DNA of 64,000 bases from a bacterium (lineage in GTDB: Bacteria; AUK180): contig JAGLGN010000022.1 in assembly GCA_023144005.1 (NCBI GenBank), positions 62,001-126,000 on the forward strand, written 5' to 3'. The notes beneath the pieces are model-generated. The model was not told the origin of the DNA. It saw only the letters and a list, made by a program, of their open reading frames with translations, and ran no database searches. Shown in pieces: positions 43,590 to 52,800 of the stretch. A program made the position numbers and the translations under genes. Positions within the stretch are counted from its first letter, which is position 1. Every line of letters begins with the position of its first letter.

Positions 43590-43617
43590 ATTCTATCAAA
43601 TATTCTCTTTCTGTCAA
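43590..43617 (-). promoter_or_regulatory. Sigma-70 promoter of the TPR gene
   Basis: On the minus strand TTGACA (43617-43612), 16 bases, TAGAAT (43595-43590). Confidence 0.65.
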
Positions 43618-43725
43618 AAAAACGCTCTAAAGAAGCTTGTTCTAAGTTCGCAAGGGCTCACCTACAAACCTATCACCTTATCATCCTACAACCAGGCGAT
43701 CTATTCATTGACCTTGAACAATGTT

Positions 43726-43744
43726 CTCCGCGTCACACGCGGAG
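43726..43744. terminator. GC hairpin just upstream of the tetR promoter
   Basis: CTCCGCG (43726-43732), loop TCACA, CGCGGAG (43738-43744). No T-run follows, so it is a weak terminator or a structural element. The TTGACA of the tetR promoter starts six bases later. Confidence 0.4.
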
Positions 43745-43749
43745 GGCAG

Positions 43750-43778
43750 TTGACAGCGCTGAATAAATATGTTATGAT
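43750..43778 (+). promoter_or_regulatory. Consensus promoter of tetR
   Basis: TTGACA (43750-43755), 17 bases, TATGAT (43773-43778). Confidence 0.8.
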
Positions 43779-43798
43779 GTTAGTGAGTGATAACTAAC
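43779..43798. promoter_or_regulatory. Probable TetR operator over the tetR transcription start
   Basis: GTTAGT and ACTAAC flank GAGTGATA. The arms are perfect 6-base inverted repeats, and the site follows the -10 box with no gap. A dimer bound here would block its own promoter. Confidence 0.7.
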
Positions 43799-43807
43799 GG
43801 AGGAACA

Positions 43808-44392
43808 ATGGAGCTGACCGCAAGACAAAATGAAATAGTTGACAAGGTATTAGAGATAATGGCAAAGGGTGGTATTCAATCCGTAACTACGCGGAATATC
43901 GCTGAAGCCGTAGGTGTGAGTGAGCCTGCGCTGTACAGGCACTTCAAGGATAAGCAAGAGATACTTTTAGCGCTTTTGGACAGGTTCATGGATATCGAAA
44001 AAGAAATAATAGGCGACCAGGACTCACAAAGCTGTGAGCAGGGCAGATGTGCGATCCGCCAGATCTTCGGTGGCCATATAGAGCTTTTTTACGGGCAGCC
44101 GCATCTCGCATCGCTGATCTTCTCCGAGGAATTATTTCTGAACAATGAGGTTCTCTTGAAAAAAATGCTGGAGGTAATGGATTTCATCAAGGACGGCCTT
44201 TTGAAGATACTTAAGAGGGGAGTTGCCGCAGGGCATATCCGTGATGATATTCCGATAGAGCATATTGTACATATTTACCTGGGATCTTTACGGCTCTTAG
44301 TGACAAGATGGCACCTCTCGGGATACAAATTCGACCTTAGAGAGGCGGGCAATCAATTCTGGATGTCATTCATTAAATTGATATTTGCTTAG
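43808..44392 (+). CDS. TetR/AcrR-family regulator
   Basis: A 194-residue repressor. The HTH is IQSVTTRNIAEAVGVSEPALYRHFKDKQEILLALLDRF, which fits the family consensus well. The C-terminal ligand domain is unassigned. The ATG at 43808 is chosen because GGAGG lies six bases before it. A longer frame from GTG 43787 would run through the operator. The palindrome over the start point implies autoregulation. The next gene downstream is convergent, so any other target must lie elsewhere. Confidence 0.9.
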   Translation: MELTARQNEIVDKVLEIMAKGGIQSVTTRNIAEAVGVSEPALYRHFKDKQEILLALLDRFMDIEKEIIGDQDSQSCEQGRCAIRQIFGGHIELFYGQPHLASLIFSEELFLNNEVLLKKMLEVMDFIKDGLLKILKRGVAAGHIRDDIPIEHIVHIYLGSLRLLVTRWHLSGYKFDLREAGNQFWMSFIKLIFA

Positions 44393-44412
44393 TATTTATT
44401 AATCAGAACACT
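44392..44412 (-). repeat. Solitary MITE end between convergent genes
   Basis: AGTATTTATTAATCAGAACAC matches the MITE terminal repeat. It overlaps the stop codons of both tetR and the convergent gene at 44411. Confidence 0.55.
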
Positions 44413-46201
44413 ACTTGAAGAGATCCTTCAACCCTTCGTCCAATGCCTCTTTTTTAAGTGTCTCCATATAGGCACTCGCTTTGTTCTCAATGTCCGTGGA
44501 GATATTATCTAAAACTTCCTGTCTTTTAGAAACATCGATTATGCTCTTGAGCGGTTCCGCGGTCTTTCCCAGAAGATCATAGCTTTCAGGGATATTTTTC
44601 TCATACCAGTCATTGAAAAGACCTTCGGCATAGGTTGCCGCTTCTTTCTTTTTATTTTCAAATTCCTTCTTTATACTTTCTCCGATCTTTGTATCAAGAT
44701 CGCTGTTCGCCTTGATATTCCACTTGTCATTTTCATTCTTTGCGGATGTTTTCAGATAAAAGGAATCGATCTTGCTCACAGTATTGTAGATGGCGCCGCC
44801 GCCGGAAAAAGTCACATCATGCAGGTCGGCTTCAAGGGATATACCCTTTTCGATCGCGAATGAGTACTTCAGTTTGTAATTGACCAGGCCGCTCTTCAGG
44901 GTAATAACATTCAGGTCGATATCACTTACAGCGAAATTCTTGGCATTGATCTCTCCATAAAAATTCTCGTCATCCCAATAGGTGTTTATATTGATCTCAT
45001 AATCCGCGTCCTTTCCTTTCAGCAGCACTTCCGACAGGTCGTTGATCTCCTGATTAGACGAGGTTATATTACTCAGCTCTCCCGTGAAATTGATACTCTC
45101 CGTAATTATTTCAACACCTCCCTTTCTTATCCAGAAGTCCGGCGCGGCTGATTCCAAAAGAAAGGCAAAATCAGTGGAATTATCTTCTTTTTCCTTCTCC
45201 TCCTTTTCATCCTTGGCCTTGAAATATTTCTTTCTGAAGGCATTGAATTTTTCATAGAGGGCATAGAATCTCTCATATTTTCCAATGAGTTCCTTCGCCG
45301 CGAATACCTTGGATAAAGAGGGGACTTGGTCCATGAAAAATCCCATATCGTTCATAATGATGGTTTTATAATTGTTCTTTATATTCAACACATATTCTTC
45401 CATCCCTTCTTTTGTTTTGACGACCGATTGCTTTGTTGAATTTGCTCTCTTTACAATTTCATTTATATCGTTTTTTAATGAAACGATCTCCTTTCTCTTC
45501 TGATCGATCTCTTGGATCAGTACGAGTATTTTTTTGGCATCCTTCGCATTATAGGCATCATCGATCCTTTTCCCGAGGTCTTTGAGCTCTTTCTGCAGAG
45601 TATCTATTTGTGCGATGGGTTTTTCGGAATCGGCTTTGATTCCCTTGATATCTTCGTTGATCTGCTTGATCTCTTCTTTAAATACCAGGATCTCCGCTTC
45701 TTTTTTGCCGATGTATTCACCCCATATTTTTATGATCTGTGCTTTCAGATCTTCCTTTGCCTTTTCTGTCTTTGCTTCCCGTATTTCTTCCTTTGCTTCC
45801 TTCTCTTCTTTTCTGTCAGCAAGGATCTTTTGATACTCGTCGAGCTTGTCTTCCGGTATCTTTTCGTCAAACGCCAGAGAGAAACTCAGGTCATTCAAAA
45901 CGAATGAGCGTCTGATAAAATGGTTGAACGATATCTCTGCATTTATTTCTTTTGCCACGAAAGAGTACTCGACGGCATTCTTGTCAACTACCGCTATTCT
46001 ACTTATTTTTACATTCAGGGGAGTCCAGTATACAAGGGAGACTTCCACAGGTGCGTCAAAGGCCAATTCAAGGCCGCTTTCTATGCTTTTACGCAGAAGA
46101 TAGGATGTCTTCCCATAGGCAAAAACCAGCCCGAGCACAACCAATATCAATAAGAACAATTTGAACCATCTGATCTGTGATGCGGCTTTTTTGGTTTTCA
46201 T
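44411..46201 (-). CDS. TIGR03545-like envelope protein
   Basis: A 596-residue protein of a family that I match to TIGR03545, known from diderm bacteria and paired with TIGR03546. It has one N-terminal membrane helix (WFKLFLLILVVLGLVFAYG) and a long charged coiled coil (about 110-310). A beta-rich C-terminal half resembles AsmA-like proteins (SGLVNYKLKYSFAIEKGISLEADLHDVTFSGGG). It probably spans the periplasm. ATG 46201 is chosen because GAGG lies at good spacing; the GTG at 46207 overlaps that site. The partner gene ends eight bases upstream. Confidence 0.78.
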   Translation of the reverse strand: MKTKKAASQIRWFKLFLLILVVLGLVFAYGKTSYLLRKSIESGLELAFDAPVEVSLVYWTPLNVKISRIAVVDKNAVEYSFVAKEINAEISFNHFIRRSFVLNDLSFSLAFDEKIPEDKLDEYQKILADRKEEKEAKEEIREAKTEKAKEDLKAQIIKIWGEYIGKKEAEILVFKEEIKQINEDIKGIKADSEKPIAQIDTLQKELKDLGKRIDDAYNAKDAKKILVLIQEIDQKRKEIVSLKNDINEIVKRANSTKQSVVKTKEGMEEYVLNIKNNYKTIIMNDMGFFMDQVPSLSKVFAAKELIGKYERFYALYEKFNAFRKKYFKAKDEKEEKEKEDNSTDFAFLLESAAPDFWIRKGGVEIITESINFTGELSNITSSNQEINDLSEVLLKGKDADYEININTYWDDENFYGEINAKNFAVSDIDLNVITLKSGLVNYKLKYSFAIEKGISLEADLHDVTFSGGGAIYNTVSKIDSFYLKTSAKNENDKWNIKANSDLDTKIGESIKKEFENKKKEAATYAEGLFNDWYEKNIPESYDLLGKTAEPLKSIIDVSKRQEVLDNISTDIENKASAYMETLKKEALDEGLKDLFK

Positions 46202-46209
46202 ATCCACCT

Positions 46210-46734
46210 CTACTGCACTTCGAGATTCGACCCAAGCTTTGCTATCTTGGATATGATCGAGAGCTTCATAAACGCTTTGTAGAATTTGCTATCAATTATT
46301 TTGGGCTGGAGTTTTTCCCTATAAAGCTTCACCAGCCATTTAAAGAGAAAATAGAAAAGCAATAGTCCCGGTATGAAGATCACGGTGAAGCCGATAACTA
46401 CACTATTATAAAATTTTGTCATATACCATACCGGATCATTGTAGAGCGTTGTCCATAGTTCTTGAAGGCCTGAACCCGATAGAAGAACTGTGCCCACCTT
46501 ATCCGCCAGAGGGTGGAGGAATGGCGGAATAAAGACGAACAAGATCAAAAACGATGTATAAGCCGGCAGATTTATCTTGAACACAAAAAGGATCAGAAGT
46601 AAGAGGGCAAGCCATTGTATCGTGCCTGCCGGGTATTGGCCCATCAGTAATCCCAAAGAAAACCCCAATGCTAGCGCGGAAGGGGATGTATTCGAATTCA
46701 ACGCTTTGAAAAATTTCAATATGAGCTTCAGCAT
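46210..46734 (-). CDS. TIGR03546-like small membrane protein
   Basis: A 174-residue protein with about four hydrophobic segments and a charged C-terminal tail. SALALGFSLGLLMGQYPAGTIQWLALLLLILF resembles the DUF2062-like core of TIGR03546. Its function is unknown. It is the first gene of a pair with the TIGR03545-like protein, in the order and spacing known for this family. AAAGGAG precedes its ATG. A TTGATT-16-TATAAT promoter lies about 80 bases upstream. Confidence 0.78.
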   Translation of the reverse strand: MLKLILKFFKALNSNTSPSALALGFSLGLLMGQYPAGTIQWLALLLLILFVFKINLPAYTSFLILFVFIPPFLHPLADKVGTVLLSGSGLQELWTTLYNDPVWYMTKFYNSVVIGFTVIFIPGLLLFYFLFKWLVKLYREKLQPKIIDSKFYKAFMKLSIISKIAKLGSNLEVQ

Positions 46735-47245
46735 AATTACTCCTTTACGGGAGGTCGTTCGGGAGCTAAGGATTCTCTCTTATTCCTTTGCTTCCCGGAT
46801 TCCTCCGATGGCAGAATTATACCATAAGCGAAGCGAGAATCAAAGAACTGTAAAAAGTGGACCCAGGGCCCAGTGACCCTGTGGAACACGCTTCGCAGTG
46901 CACCCAGGTACAAGTAGACCCAGTGGAACAGAGGGGAAGGGATAAGGCACAAGTGTGTAAGGGAAGGGGAAACACACCCGTAACCGGAAAATCATTTAGA
47001 TAAGAATTTTTTGTGTTCCATCCTTTAATTGTTCATTGTACTTATCCACTTTACACTTCAGACTTCACACTTCAGACTTGCTGAGCAAGCTCAGCATTGC
47101 TTGTGCACTTGTCCCCTGTCCCTTGTCAATTGTATTTCCCCACTTTACACTTCACACTTCACACGTTACACGCCGTTCACCGCAGGCGGACGGTTGATTA
47201 TTTGTAATTATGTATTGAATGAAGTATAATTGCCATGGTGGTATT
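46735..47245. other. Gene-free stretch of mixed repeats and simple sequence
   Basis: After the promoter region this holds a GTGGACCCAGGTACAAGTGGACC-type block (46855-46950) also present at 61917-61985. The isolated end of the 145-bp repeat (CACACCCGTAACCGGAAAATC near 46976-46996) follows. Then comes a CACTTTACACTTCAGACTTCACAC tract (47050-47175) around the palindrome TGCTGAGC-AA-GCTCAGCA (47079-47096). I see no gene in it. Confidence 0.6.
46816..46843 (-). promoter_or_regulatory. Promoter of the TIGR03546/03545-like pair
   Basis: On the minus strand TTGATT (46843-46838), 16 bases, TATAAT (46821-46816). The leader is about 75 nt. Confidence 0.65.
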
Positions 47246-48355
47246 ATGTTAAGAAATTATTGGTTGGACGTATTTACTGGTAAAACTTGGGAGGAATTCC
47301 TGAGAAATGGCGCTAATGTTGCCGGTTTTAGATTGCCCAGAAGAAATTATGCGAAACGCATCAGGCCCGGTGATCATTTGCTCTGCTACATTTCCGGTAT
47401 TTCACGAATAATCGGAATTGTGGAAGTTCTTTCAAAGATGTATATCGATGAAACCCCGATCTGGTCGGATTCGGTATTCCCGGTCAGATTTAAAGTAAAA
47501 CTTATTTACAAGCTCATGCCGGAGGCCGCTGTTCCGATAGAAACCTTGAAAGATGAATTAACCATTTTTAAGCATTTGGCCACACCCAATGGATGGACCG
47601 CTTATTTCAGGGGATCTCCCAGCCAATTCAATGATGCGGATGGGAAGAAAATGTTGCTGGCTGTCAAAAGCGCTTTTGAAAAGCCGATAAAACGGAAGTT
47701 CGATAAGGAGCAGTATAAGAAAAGCACGAAGCAATATGATTCAAAGAAGGACAGTTATACACTTCCGACCGAGGAAACCGTTCCGAAAAAGAAGACCGTT
47801 AAGACACCGCAGAAGAGTAGTAATATATCTCACGAAGAAATGCAAATATTGCTTATAAATCTGGGAGCAAAACTCGGCCTGAAGGTATGGGTCCCTTTGG
47901 AAGATAGAAACAAGTCATTTAAGGGAAAGGCATTAAGCTCCGTACTCAATTTGCTTGATGAATTGCCGATCAATTTCGATGAAGTTACAAACAGGGCGAT
48001 CGAGCTCATTGATATTATCTGGCTGAAAGATGATTCTATTGTGGCGGCATTTGAAGTAGAGAATACTCCCGCGATCTACTCCGGCCTGCTGAGAATGTCC
48101 GATCTGATCAGTATGCAGCCGAATATTGATATCAATTTATTTATAGTCGCTCCCGGTGAAAGCTATGACAGCGTTCTTTGTGAGATAAATCGGCCCACAT
48201 TTTCCAAACTCAAGATACCGCTCAAGAAGGCCTGTAGATTTATTTCTTATTCAAAACTGCAGAATGAGATAAAAGCGCTCGGCAAAAAGATCTCTATGAT
48301 CAAGTACGAAGGATTCCTTGACTTTATCGCGGATAGTTGCGAGATGGATGACTGA
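47246..48355 (+). CDS. EVE-domain protein with PD-(D/E)xK-type nuclease domain
   Basis: A 369-residue protein. The N-terminal EVE/PUA-like domain (about 1-120) reads RNYWLDVFTGKTWEEFLRNG, then RIRPGDHLLCYISGISRIIGIVEV, the surface that binds modified bases in related proteins. A lysine-rich linker (145-190) follows. The C-terminal domain (about 200-345) has D256 in LIDIIWLKDD and E270-V-E272 in AAFEVENTPAIYSGLLRMSDL, as in restriction-type nucleases. The role inferred is a modification-dependent restriction or other anti-phage enzyme. GGTGG precedes ATG 47246; an ATG at 47219 lacks a ribosome-binding site. It stands alone among unrelated genes. Confidence 0.75.
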   Translation: MLRNYWLDVFTGKTWEEFLRNGANVAGFRLPRRNYAKRIRPGDHLLCYISGISRIIGIVEVLSKMYIDETPIWSDSVFPVRFKVKLIYKLMPEAAVPIETLKDELTIFKHLATPNGWTAYFRGSPSQFNDADGKKMLLAVKSAFEKPIKRKFDKEQYKKSTKQYDSKKDSYTLPTEETVPKKKTVKTPQKSSNISHEEMQILLINLGAKLGLKVWVPLEDRNKSFKGKALSSVLNLLDELPINFDEVTNRAIELIDIIWLKDDSIVAAFEVENTPAIYSGLLRMSDLISMQPNIDINLFIVAPGESYDSVLCEINRPTFSKLKIPLKKACRFISYSKLQNEIKALGKKISMIKYEGFLDFIADSCEMDD

Positions 48356-48374
48356 TCGTTCGTGCGGCGAACGA
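48356..48374. terminator. Stem-loop after the EVE nuclease gene
   Basis: TCGTTCG (48356-48362), loop TGCGG, CGAACGA (48368-48374). It begins at the base after the stop codon. There is no T-run, so termination is uncertain. Confidence 0.45.
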
Positions 48375-48389
48375 AGTACGACTTACAAA

Positions 48390-48423
48390 CAATTAACAAT
48401 TGAAAATGGACAATTGACAATTA
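48390..48423. repeat. Simple-sequence tract (CAATTAACAATTGAAAATGGAC type)
   Basis: Third member of the AATTG tract set (7052, 41795). It lies 35 bases after the stop of the EVE nuclease gene. Confidence 0.45.
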
Positions 48424-48519
48424 GGAGATAGAATACAAAGAAATTCTCATCTCAAAAGATCTCTCTCAACCTGTGACATTGAACTTGCGAACTTGTGAAC
48501 TCTCCCTACGCCGCGTTGA

Positions 48520-49623
48520 TTATAGGGTTTGCTCCGCCGCTTTTTTATATTCGTTCACGAGGGAGTCGATCAATTCTTTTACAGAAACTATCTTTTTTAT
48601 CCTGAACGCATTTGCACCGGCAAACGCGAAACCGTCCTTGAAAATACCCTTTTTCGCATTATGTAACGCCTTAGCAATGCAGTAGGGTACTTCTTTGAAG
48701 TTACATGTTTCAAGGCATTTCACCGGACAGGTTACCGGAGAGTTCCGCCCATGTTCAACATCATCAAGAAATTGATTTTTTATTGCTCTGCCGGGAAGGC
48801 CCACAGGGCTGTTAATTATGGTGAGATCCTCTTCTTTGCAGTTGATATAGGCTTTTTTGAATTCGGGCGAGGCATCGCATTCATCGGTCGCAACGAATCT
48901 GCTTCCCATTTGAACCCCGTCAGCACCGGCTTTGATAAATTTGAAAATATCCTCACCTGAGAAAATTCCGCCTGCCACGATCACAGCGATCCTCTGTTTA
49001 AGCTGTTCTCCGTAGTTCTTTACTATCGGAAGTATTTTTTCAAGAAGTGTTTCAAGTTTGTTTTCCGGTTTTTCCAGATCCTCTCTTTTGAAACCGAGAT
49101 GTCCGCCAGCCAAAGGCCCTTCGATGACCAATCCGTCAGGCAGCCGGTTATATTTCTTTGCCCAGTATCGGAGTATGACAGATGCCGCTTTTGGGGATGA
49201 TACGATCGGCAAAAATGCTATGGGGCCTTTTTCAGATCTTGCGGAAAGAATGCTTTCGGGAATATCAAGAAACAGTCCTGCTCCCACTAATATCATATCA
49301 ACTTTTTCTTCAACCGAAATACGAAGATGTTCTGTGAAATCGGTAAGAGCCCGCATGATGTTGATCCCGATAATGCCGTTGGAATTGCCCTTGGCTTTTC
49401 TGATCTCATCTCTCATAAGTTGCGGGTCACGCCCTTTGTTGTTGAAAGGGTCATCCCAATCCATATTCATACCCACGGAAGATAATATTCCTACCGCGCC
49501 TGTGTTGGCTACGGCGGAAGCGAGATTTGCCATTGAGATGCCCAGGCCCATACCGCCTTGAATAATAGGTAAGCGTGAAACAAGATTTCCGATCTTTAAC
49601 TTTGGTAATTCGAATGCGCACAT
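48520..49623 (-). CDS. Nitronate monooxygenase-family flavoenzyme with cysteine cluster
   Basis: A 367-residue TIM-barrel FMN enzyme. LPIIQGGMGLGISMANLASAVANTG is the family N-terminus. VIEGPLAGGHLG and VIVAGGIFSGEDIFKFIKAGADGVQMGSRFVAT are the phosphate-binding and FMN-binding parts. The C-terminal stretch C-P-V-K-C-L-E-T-C-N-F-K-E-V-P-Y-C has four cysteines, as in a subgroup of these enzymes; whether it binds iron or zinc is not known. Members oxidise nitronates or act as enoyl-ACP reductase II. Substrate cannot be chosen here. AAAGGAT precedes the ATG. Confidence 0.85.
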   Translation of the reverse strand: MCAFELPKLKIGNLVSRLPIIQGGMGLGISMANLASAVANTGAVGILSSVGMNMDWDDPFNNKGRDPQLMRDEIRKAKGNSNGIIGINIMRALTDFTEHLRISVEEKVDMILVGAGLFLDIPESILSARSEKGPIAFLPIVSSPKAASVILRYWAKKYNRLPDGLVIEGPLAGGHLGFKREDLEKPENKLETLLEKILPIVKNYGEQLKQRIAVIVAGGIFSGEDIFKFIKAGADGVQMGSRFVATDECDASPEFKKAYINCKEEDLTIINSPVGLPGRAIKNQFLDDVEHGRNSPVTCPVKCLETCNFKEVPYCIAKALHNAKKGIFKDGFAFAGANAFRIKKIVSVKELIDSLVNEYKKAAEQTL

Positions 49624-49730
49624 AATTGTTAATCCTTTTCTTTGAACATTTTCATTGAATGTATTACAATATTTCCGATCACTGCGTTCCTTGTTTCAAC
49701 ACTTCTTTCAAAAATAGTTCAACAGGATTG

Positions 49731-49759
49731 ACTATACCTTATAATGATCGATTTGTCAA
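49731..49759 (-). promoter_or_regulatory. Consensus promoter of the nitronate monooxygenase gene
   Basis: On the minus strand TTGACA (49759-49754), 17 bases, TATAGT (49736-49731). The leader to the ATG at 49623 is about 100 nt. Confidence 0.75.
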
Positions 49760-49828
49760 TAATAACTGTATTTGACGCGCCCTTTGACCTTAATGACTTG
49801 ATCTTCAACTATCTTCATTACCACGAAG

Positions 49829-49856
49829 TTGAAATAATAGTGAAATAGGATATACT
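49829..49856 (+). promoter_or_regulatory. Promoter of the cyclase gene
   Basis: TTGAAA (49829-49834), 16 bases, TATACT (49851-49856). It is divergent from the nitronate monooxygenase promoter. The ATG is at 49879 with CGAGGTG upstream. Confidence 0.65.
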
Positions 49857-49878
49857 TTAAAGTATCGCGAGGTGTTTG

Positions 49879-52800
49879 ATGAGTACTACGGAATTTCGCC
49901 CCTTCCTCCCATTCAGTTTCAAGATAAGCCGCCAACTTCTTGAAGATGCTCAAGGATCACTGCTCTTCGCTGATATCTCAGGTTTTACCAGGATGAGCGA
50001 GCGCTTGGCAAGGCACGGCCATGCCGGAACAGAAACTCTTACCAATATCCTGAACGGGTATTTTGATAAAATGATAGGTATTGTCAGAAAGCATCAAGGC
50101 AGGGTTCTGAGATTTACCGGTGATGCGGTCCTGGTCTATTTCCAGGCGGATGATATTGCTCTGAAGGCTGCGGAAGAAATGATGAACGGAATGAAGGAAT
50201 TCAAAGATATCCAAACCGACCATGGGAAATTCAGTCTTCATATGAAAACCATAATCTCAACGGGAAAATGGCACGAATTCTTTCTTGGAAATTCACAAAG
50301 GCAGGAACTTTTCATGTGCGGCAAATTGATAAAAAAGCTTGCCGCGGAAGAGGATATCGCAAAAAGGGGCGAGATCCGGATCATCCGGGATAACGAAAAA
50401 CAGAAGCCTATTCAAGGCTTTGACCGGCTCGACATCCCTTCTCCGAAAGCACTTCTTCCCGAAGGCGTTGAGAAGATCATCAGTAAGGGACTTTACGGCG
50501 AGAACAGATCCGTCGCTTGCGGATTCTTGAAGATCTCGGGATATGATGAGTCCTCCCCTGATTTTCAATATCTTAATACTATTTTTAATATTGTTTTGGA
50601 CAAGGTTCACCGCTACGGAGGAACCGTTCAGCTCATAGATAATATCACATCTCATGGTTTCAAGTTGATGATACTCTTTGGTGCTCCCATCGCGATAGAA
50701 GGCATGGTGAAACGCTCTGTTCTCAGCCTGATGGAGATCACAAAGGAGCTGAAGAAACTTGCCGATATTAAATTTCAGGCGGGTATGGACCAGGGGTATG
50801 TATATGCCGGGATCATAGGTAATGAATGGAGGCGTATATATACCGTTATAGGAGATACCGTGAACACTGCGGCAAGATTGATGGGCTCTGCCGGCGATGG
50901 CGAACTCATCATCTCCGAGAACATGCGCCGCATTCTGAAGAAGGATTTTGATTTCATCGCCCACGATCCGGTTAAGGTCAAGGGCAAGCGCCGCAATCTC
51001 AAGAGATTTTCTCCTGTGAAAAAGCAGGATCTTCAGCAGGAAAGATCGGAATTTGTCGGAAGGAAAAGTGAGATAGATTCCCTGGTGGGATTCCTCACCT
51101 CCAAGGGCGATATTGCTGTCATAAATGGAGAAGCGGGAATAGGAAAAACGGCCATCGCAACAGAATATGCCGCAATAATGAAGGAAAAGGGATACAATAT
51201 ACTATGGGGAAGTACAAATGACCTTCGGCCGTCTTATTACACTATTACTTCGATCTTAGTCAAGAATTCAGGAATAAACGAATACGATCCCCCTTCACTA
51301 AAAAAACAGAAATTCAAGGAACATATTTTTAAATTAATAAGAAAGAAAAGAAAAGGTGTGAAGAGCCACCCGCTTTATTCAAAAATAACCTTACTTGGTG
51401 AGATCTTTCTTGGGCTGAATTATCCTAAGTCCACATTCCGAAACCTTCCGAATAATTTAAAAGCGGATAATCTCTTAAATGCTCTTGAAGAGTATTTTAC
51501 CGTTTTCAGGAAATCCTTCCTTCTTGTTCTGGAAGACCTTCATTTCGCTTCAGCGGAGGAGGTTTCCCTACTTGAAAAACTTTCTGCTAAGATCATAAGA
51601 AATTCGGAGATAGCGGGAAAGATACTTGTGATCAAGCGGCCGCGCTTGGCGCAATTCTACATCCCTGAAGATATCAGAGGTATTGCTTTGAATATCACCG
51701 GCCTGGAAAGATCAGATGTGAAACAGTTCATTGTCAAGATGCTGAAAAATCACCCGTTAAGCGGAAAATTGACAACATATATAATTGCCAAAACCGAGGG
51801 CAATCCATTCTATCTCGATCAGTATCTGCAGTATTTGAAGGAGAAGGGATATATTCAGCTTAAGAATGAAAAATGGGTTACCTCAAAGGAATTCTCGATC
51901 GATTCCCTGCCTGAAAATGTTTTCTCAATGATAATGGCCAGGATTGACCGTCTTGGCGAAAAGACCAAGGAAAGTTTGCGAATAGCCAGCGTAGTAGGAT
52001 TAGAGTTTAAGAAGGATGTGGTGGAAAGCATACTTAGGGCTCCCGTTAACTCTGCTTTGCTGCAAAGCCTGGATGAAAAACTGACCTATATGAAGAGCAT
52101 TATTGAACTGGAGTACATTTTTTCACACGCTATAATCAGGGATGTCATATATGATTCTATTCTGAAAAGGAAGCGTACTAACATTCATAAAGAAATTGCA
52201 GAAATCCTTCTTGAGAAATCTCCTGCTGAAGCCGAAGTATCGGAACTTGCAGCCTATCACTTCTTAAGGGCTGATGAATTTGAGAAGGCGCTGCAATACT
52301 CTTTGATGGCTGCCGAATATGCTAAGCAAAGCTTTCGAAATGATGATGCCCTCGGTCATTTCGCTGATGCGGAAAATCTGGTGAAAAGAAAATTCCCTGA
52401 CAAGCTTGATGAGATGTTCCGGATAAAGACCCAAAAAGGAGAATTATTGTCCCTGCGTTCGCTCGCCGACGCTGCGGAGAGATCATATAAGGAGGCTCTG
52501 GCATTGGCTAAGGGGCTCAAGGATACAAGAAAAGTGCTGGCTTCCTGCTTTAACCTGATCATGTTCAATATTAATCAGGGTAAGTACAAAGAAGGATTGA
52601 AAATATGCGTTGAGGCGAAGAAATATATAAATGGAAAAGAAGACAAAATGCTGAAAGCCAGGATCTTCGTGAGTGAGGCTCAGTTATACTACTTCACCGA
52701 TCAATATGATAAGCAGTTTGAATCTCTGGATATCGTTGAGGGGCTTATTGATATGAATTCCCCTTCACTTGTACTCTGCACCTACATTTCAAATAGGGGG

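Noticed and set aside
47079-47096. Palindrome TGCTGAGC-AA-GCTCAGCA as a terminator
   Set aside because: No T-run and no gene ending nearby; it is within a simple-sequence tract.
49756-49953. 65-codon frame on the minus strand near the cyclase start
   Set aside because: It covers the divergent promoter region and the first 75 bases of the cyclase gene, so it is most likely a shadow frame.
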